A stretch of 64,000 bases of DNA from Knoellia sp. p5-6-4 (GTDB lineage: Bacteria; Actinomycetota; Actinomycetes; Actinomycetales; Dermatophilaceae). Positions 62,034 to 64,000 of the stretch are shown piece after piece. The stretch is from NCBI RefSeq assembly GCF_029222705.1, contig NZ_JARGZF010000001.1:492437-556436 (forward strand), read 5' to 3'. The first letter of the stretch is position 1. Each line of letters starts with the position of its first letter. Position numbers and translations under genes: made by a program. Under the pieces are notes generated by a model. The model did no database searches. It saw nothing but the letters and a program-made list of their open reading frames with translations, and was not told the DNA's origin.

Positions 62034-62069
62034 TCAGCGCGGCTGTCGAAGAAGCAGCGAGCGTGCCAT
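62034..62069 (-). CDS. leuS leader peptide, 11 residues
   Basis: ATG at 62069 opens MARSLLLRQPR followed by TGA. Three adjacent leucine codons (CTG CTT CTT) include two CTT, a rare codon in such GC-rich DNA, so stalling under leucine or tRNA-Leu charging limitation would be sensitive. TAGCCT (62081-62076) ends 6 nt upstream, marking a leaderless start. CCGCG in the last codons can pair with CGCGG (about 62011-62007) just before the terminator, a possible antiterminator. Such leader peptides ahead of leuS have been predicted in other actinobacteria. Confidence 0.8.
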   Translation of the reverse strand: MARSLLLRQPR

Positions 62070-62078
62070 GGGCTCAGG

Positions 62079-62714
62079 CTACCGCAGCAGTCCCAGCACG
62101 ATGAGCACCTGTCCGAGGTGGTAGGTCACCATGACCAGCAGCGACGCCCGCCGCCACGGCCTGACGAACCGGGCGTGCGCGAGGACGGCGTCGCTGACCA
62201 TGAAGACCGTCGCGCCCGCGGCGACCAGCGGGCGCCCGGTGCCCCACGCGGTCACGACCATCGCGCCGATGACGAGCACGTATGCCGCGACCGCGGCGGC
62301 CAGCCCCGGCCCACCCTGCGCGCCGGCCGACGCCAGCACGGGCCGCCCCACGACGGCCACCAGCGTGAGCACCAGCACCGCACCGGGCAGAGCGGCGACC
62401 AGGCTCTGCGGCCCGACCGGCAGGAAGGCCGCGACATAGGCCAGGTGTCCGAGCAGGAAGGCGGACAGACCTGCCATGAAACGCGGCTCGCTGTCGGAGA
62501 GCAGCGCCAGGTCGCCGAGCAGGCCGAGCACGAGGCCGGCGAGGAGCCAGCGCCCCGAGGCCGAGTCGGCGGCTCCCATCGAGAGGGCTGCGGCCGTGAG
62601 GGCCACCATCGTGAGCGGCTTCGCGAGGTGCTCGAGGCCGTGCGAGCCGCGCCACACGGCATGCCAGTCGAGGACGGCGAAGCCGGCCACCAGCGCCCAC
62701 AGCACCCCAGTCAC
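62079..62714 (-). CDS. YhhN-family membrane protein (lysoplasmalogenase-like)
   Basis: 211 residues from the GTG at 62714 (GGGAGGG upstream). About eight helices with the YhhN pattern: LEHLAKPLTMVALTAAALSM, GLVLGLLGDLALLSDSEPRF, MAGLSAFLLGHLAYVAAFLP, AAGATVFMVSDAVLAHARFV and LVMVTYHLGQVLIVLGLLR, including the acidic and histidine residues in the helices that characterise TMEM86/YhhN lysoplasmalogenases. It would hydrolyse ether lysolipids in the membrane; activity in bacteria is little tested. Its stop codon overlaps the -10 box of the leuS leader. Confidence 0.85.
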   Translation of the reverse strand: MTGVLWALVAGFAVLDWHAVWRGSHGLEHLAKPLTMVALTAAALSMGAADSASGRWLLAGLVLGLLGDLALLSDSEPRFMAGLSAFLLGHLAYVAAFLPVGPQSLVAALPGAVLVLTLVAVVGRPVLASAGAQGGPGLAAAVAAYVLVIGAMVVTAWGTGRPLVAAGATVFMVSDAVLAHARFVRPWRRASLLVMVTYHLGQVLIVLGLLR

Positions 62715-62859
62715 GGGCCGAACCCTCCCACACCCCCGGCCACGCCCGTGGCGGAGCTCGCGGCGGTCGGTGGGGGCGTGTTCCCTGCAGCAATCAGCGT
62801 AGGTCGAGCCGGGCTCGATGCCGGATCTCGTGCGCGGCCTCGGTCCCTACCGTCGCCCT

Positions 62860-63396
62860 ATGGAGGGGACACTGCGCCTCATCGCCTGGATGGAGCGCCA
62901 CGCAGGGGCCTGGGGTGCGGCCGGCGCGGTGCTCCTCTTCGCCTACTGGAACGCGCTTGCGCGCGACGTCGCCCTGCCGGCCGCGGCACACACCGCCCTC
63001 CAGCTCGCCACCACGGCCCTCATCACCATCGGTGTGGCCGGCCACCAGCTGCGGCAGGGCACCCACCCCGCCAGCTGGGTCGGGTGGGCGGGCGCCGCAG
63101 CCGTGGGCATGGGCTTCTGGGGCTCGCTGCTGCTGACCTGCGCGGGACTGCTGCTGTTCGGCATCTCGATCGTGCGCTGCCGGGTGCACCGGACCACCAG
63201 CGGCGTCTTCCTCGCAGCGGGCGCGGGCATCCTCATGGTCAGCACCTCGTTCGCGCCCGGCTTCGGCAGCGACAGCTCGGTGCCTCTGGGCATCGAGTGG
63301 CTGCTCCTCATGAACGCCGGTCTCGTGCTCATCATCAAGGCCATGGTCGACCTGGCCCTCGCCGTCTCGGAGGACGAGCAGACCGCAGCCGCGTAG
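62860..63396 (+). CDS. small membrane protein, unknown
   Basis: 178 residues from the ATG at 62860; TACCGT ends 6 nt upstream (leaderless), which is why this start is preferred to the in-frame ATG at 62818. Five hydrophobic segments: GAVLLFAYWNALARDVALPA, ALQLATTALITIGVAGHQLR, WAGAAAVGMGFWGSLLLTCA, GLLLFGISIVRC and WLLLMNAGLVLIIKAMVDLA. Short basic and acidic loops; the C-terminus is acidic. I recognise no family. The next gene starts 9 bp after its stop but has its own -10 box. Confidence 0.65.
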   Translation: MEGTLRLIAWMERHAGAWGAAGAVLLFAYWNALARDVALPAAAHTALQLATTALITIGVAGHQLRQGTHPASWVGWAGAAAVGMGFWGSLLLTCAGLLLFGISIVRCRVHRTTSGVFLAAGAGILMVSTSFAPGFGSDSSVPLGIEWLLLMNAGLVLIIKAMVDLALAVSEDEQTAAA

Positions 63397-63405
63397 CGTG
63401 CGGCC

Positions 63406-64000
63406 ATGACCGCACCGGGCGCACCGACCTCCGAGGACCTTCGCAGCGTCATCGACGACCTGCTCCCCCGGCTCGGCGCCCTGCCCAGCCAGGCATGGGA
63501 CACCAGGGCGGCCGGACTGACCTGGACCTGCCGCGACACCGTGGCGCACCTGCTCGACGACCTCGGCTTCTACGCCCTGCAGCTGTCCGGCCGGCGGCCC
63601 CGGCAGACGTCCTACGTCCCGCTGCTCGATCCGCCGCCGTGGCGCGAGGGATCACCACCTATCGTGTTCTGGCCCGATCCCGCGGAGGGCACGGCGGCCG
63701 TCGTCACGTGCCTCGACGCCGCCGCCGGCCTGCTGGCCGCCGTCACGGCGACGGCCGCGCCGGACCACCGCGGGTTCCACCCCTACGGCGTCTCCGACCG
63801 CACGGGGTTCGCCGCGATGGGGATCGTCGAGGCGGCCTGCCACGGGTTCGACATCCTGGCCGCCCACGACGTCGACTACCGCGCCGATGCCCGGGTGTGC
63901 GGGCTGGTACTCGACCGCCTCTTCCCCACCGCCGCCCGTACGGCCGACCCGTGGCACGACCTGCTAGGGGCGACCGGGCGCACCGAGCAGACGCGCGGCA
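63406..64000 (+). CDS. maleylpyruvate-isomerase/DinB-like (mycothiol-dependent) protein, partial
   Basis: ATG at 63406 follows TAGCGT with exactly 6 nt between, the leaderless geometry again. The 198 codons in the window read on through the right edge without a stop. The N-terminal helix bundle has LGALPSQAWDTRAAGLTWTC then RDTVAHLLDDLGFYALQLSG, where the histidine of VAHLLDDL is the first metal ligand of the DinB/MDMPI fold, and a later GIVEAACHGFDILAAHDVDY supplies HGFD. Members use mycothiol for isomerisation or detoxification in actinobacteria. The family is likely; substrate unknown. Confidence 0.7.
   Translation, partial: MTAPGAPTSEDLRSVIDDLLPRLGALPSQAWDTRAAGLTWTCRDTVAHLLDDLGFYALQLSGRRPRQTSYVPLLDPPPWREGSPPIVFWPDPAEGTAAVVTCLDAAAGLLAAVTATAAPDHRGFHPYGVSDRTGFAAMGIVEAACHGFDILAAHDVDYRADARVCGLVLDRLFPTAARTADPWHDLLGATGRTEQTRG

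Overview
The window is high-GC DNA (roughly 70% or more by eye) with actinobacterial gene content. This includes a DUF2510 protein, an actinobacterial lexA/LysM divergent pair with TCGAAC-N4-GTTCGA boxes, B12-dependent NrdJ next to NrdR, a ScoMcrA-type nuclease relic, and many start codons 6-7 nt behind a TANNNT -10 box (leaderless transcripts). An Actinomycetota chromosome, perhaps Micrococcales/Intrasporangiaceae-like, fits best; the genus is a guess.

1-13 kb: an SRPBCC protein cut by the left edge; an amidohydrolase plus DUF59 pair facing an IclR regulator; a VOC protein; a DUF998 membrane protein; an ECF41 sigma factor translationally coupled to an epimerase with an ECF41-like promoter; a DUF2510 protein, a GNAT, a membrane protein, a secreted S33 peptidase, a NERD-domain membrane protein and a broken McrA-like restriction nuclease. 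13-24 kb: a DUF429 protein, a large secreted subtilase, nrdJ and nrdR with paired NrdR boxes, a membrane protein with an internal duplication, a GNAT and a lipoprotein. 24-31 kb: an MMPL exporter behind its TetR regulator, with two tandem Tat-exported paralogues across the shared operator region, an LLM flavin oxidoreductase and a winged-helix protein.

31-35.8 kb: three consecutive MEDS-domain genes (MEDS-STAS, then two MEDS-HATPase) that look like a sensory partner-switching module; a TauE exporter with a CsoR/CstR-like operator; a GntR/UTRA regulator. 35.8-47.4 kb: a complete selenocysteine island (selB, selA, tRNA-Sec, selD, rhodanese) next to its apparent client, a formate dehydrogenase whose alpha subunit reads through an in-frame TGA with a SECIS-like hairpin, followed by Fe-S and NrfD subunits and an OFA-type formate/oxalate carrier.

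47.7-64 kb: a secreted CHAP hydrolase, a LysM cell-division-inhibitor-like gene divergent from lexA, DUF4259, a GNAT/methyltransferase divergent pair, sirtuin and LysR, the competence genes comEA-comEC, plsY-degV, leuS behind a short leucine-rich leader peptide and terminator (attenuation), a YhhN membrane protein, a small membrane protein, and a mycothiol-dependent isomerase-like gene cut by the right edge.

A DNA-level peculiarity runs through the whole window: the 7-mer GTATGCC (often GTATGCCGC) occurs about 45 times by eye, in all reading frames, and forms inverted-repeat hairpins in several intergenic gaps.
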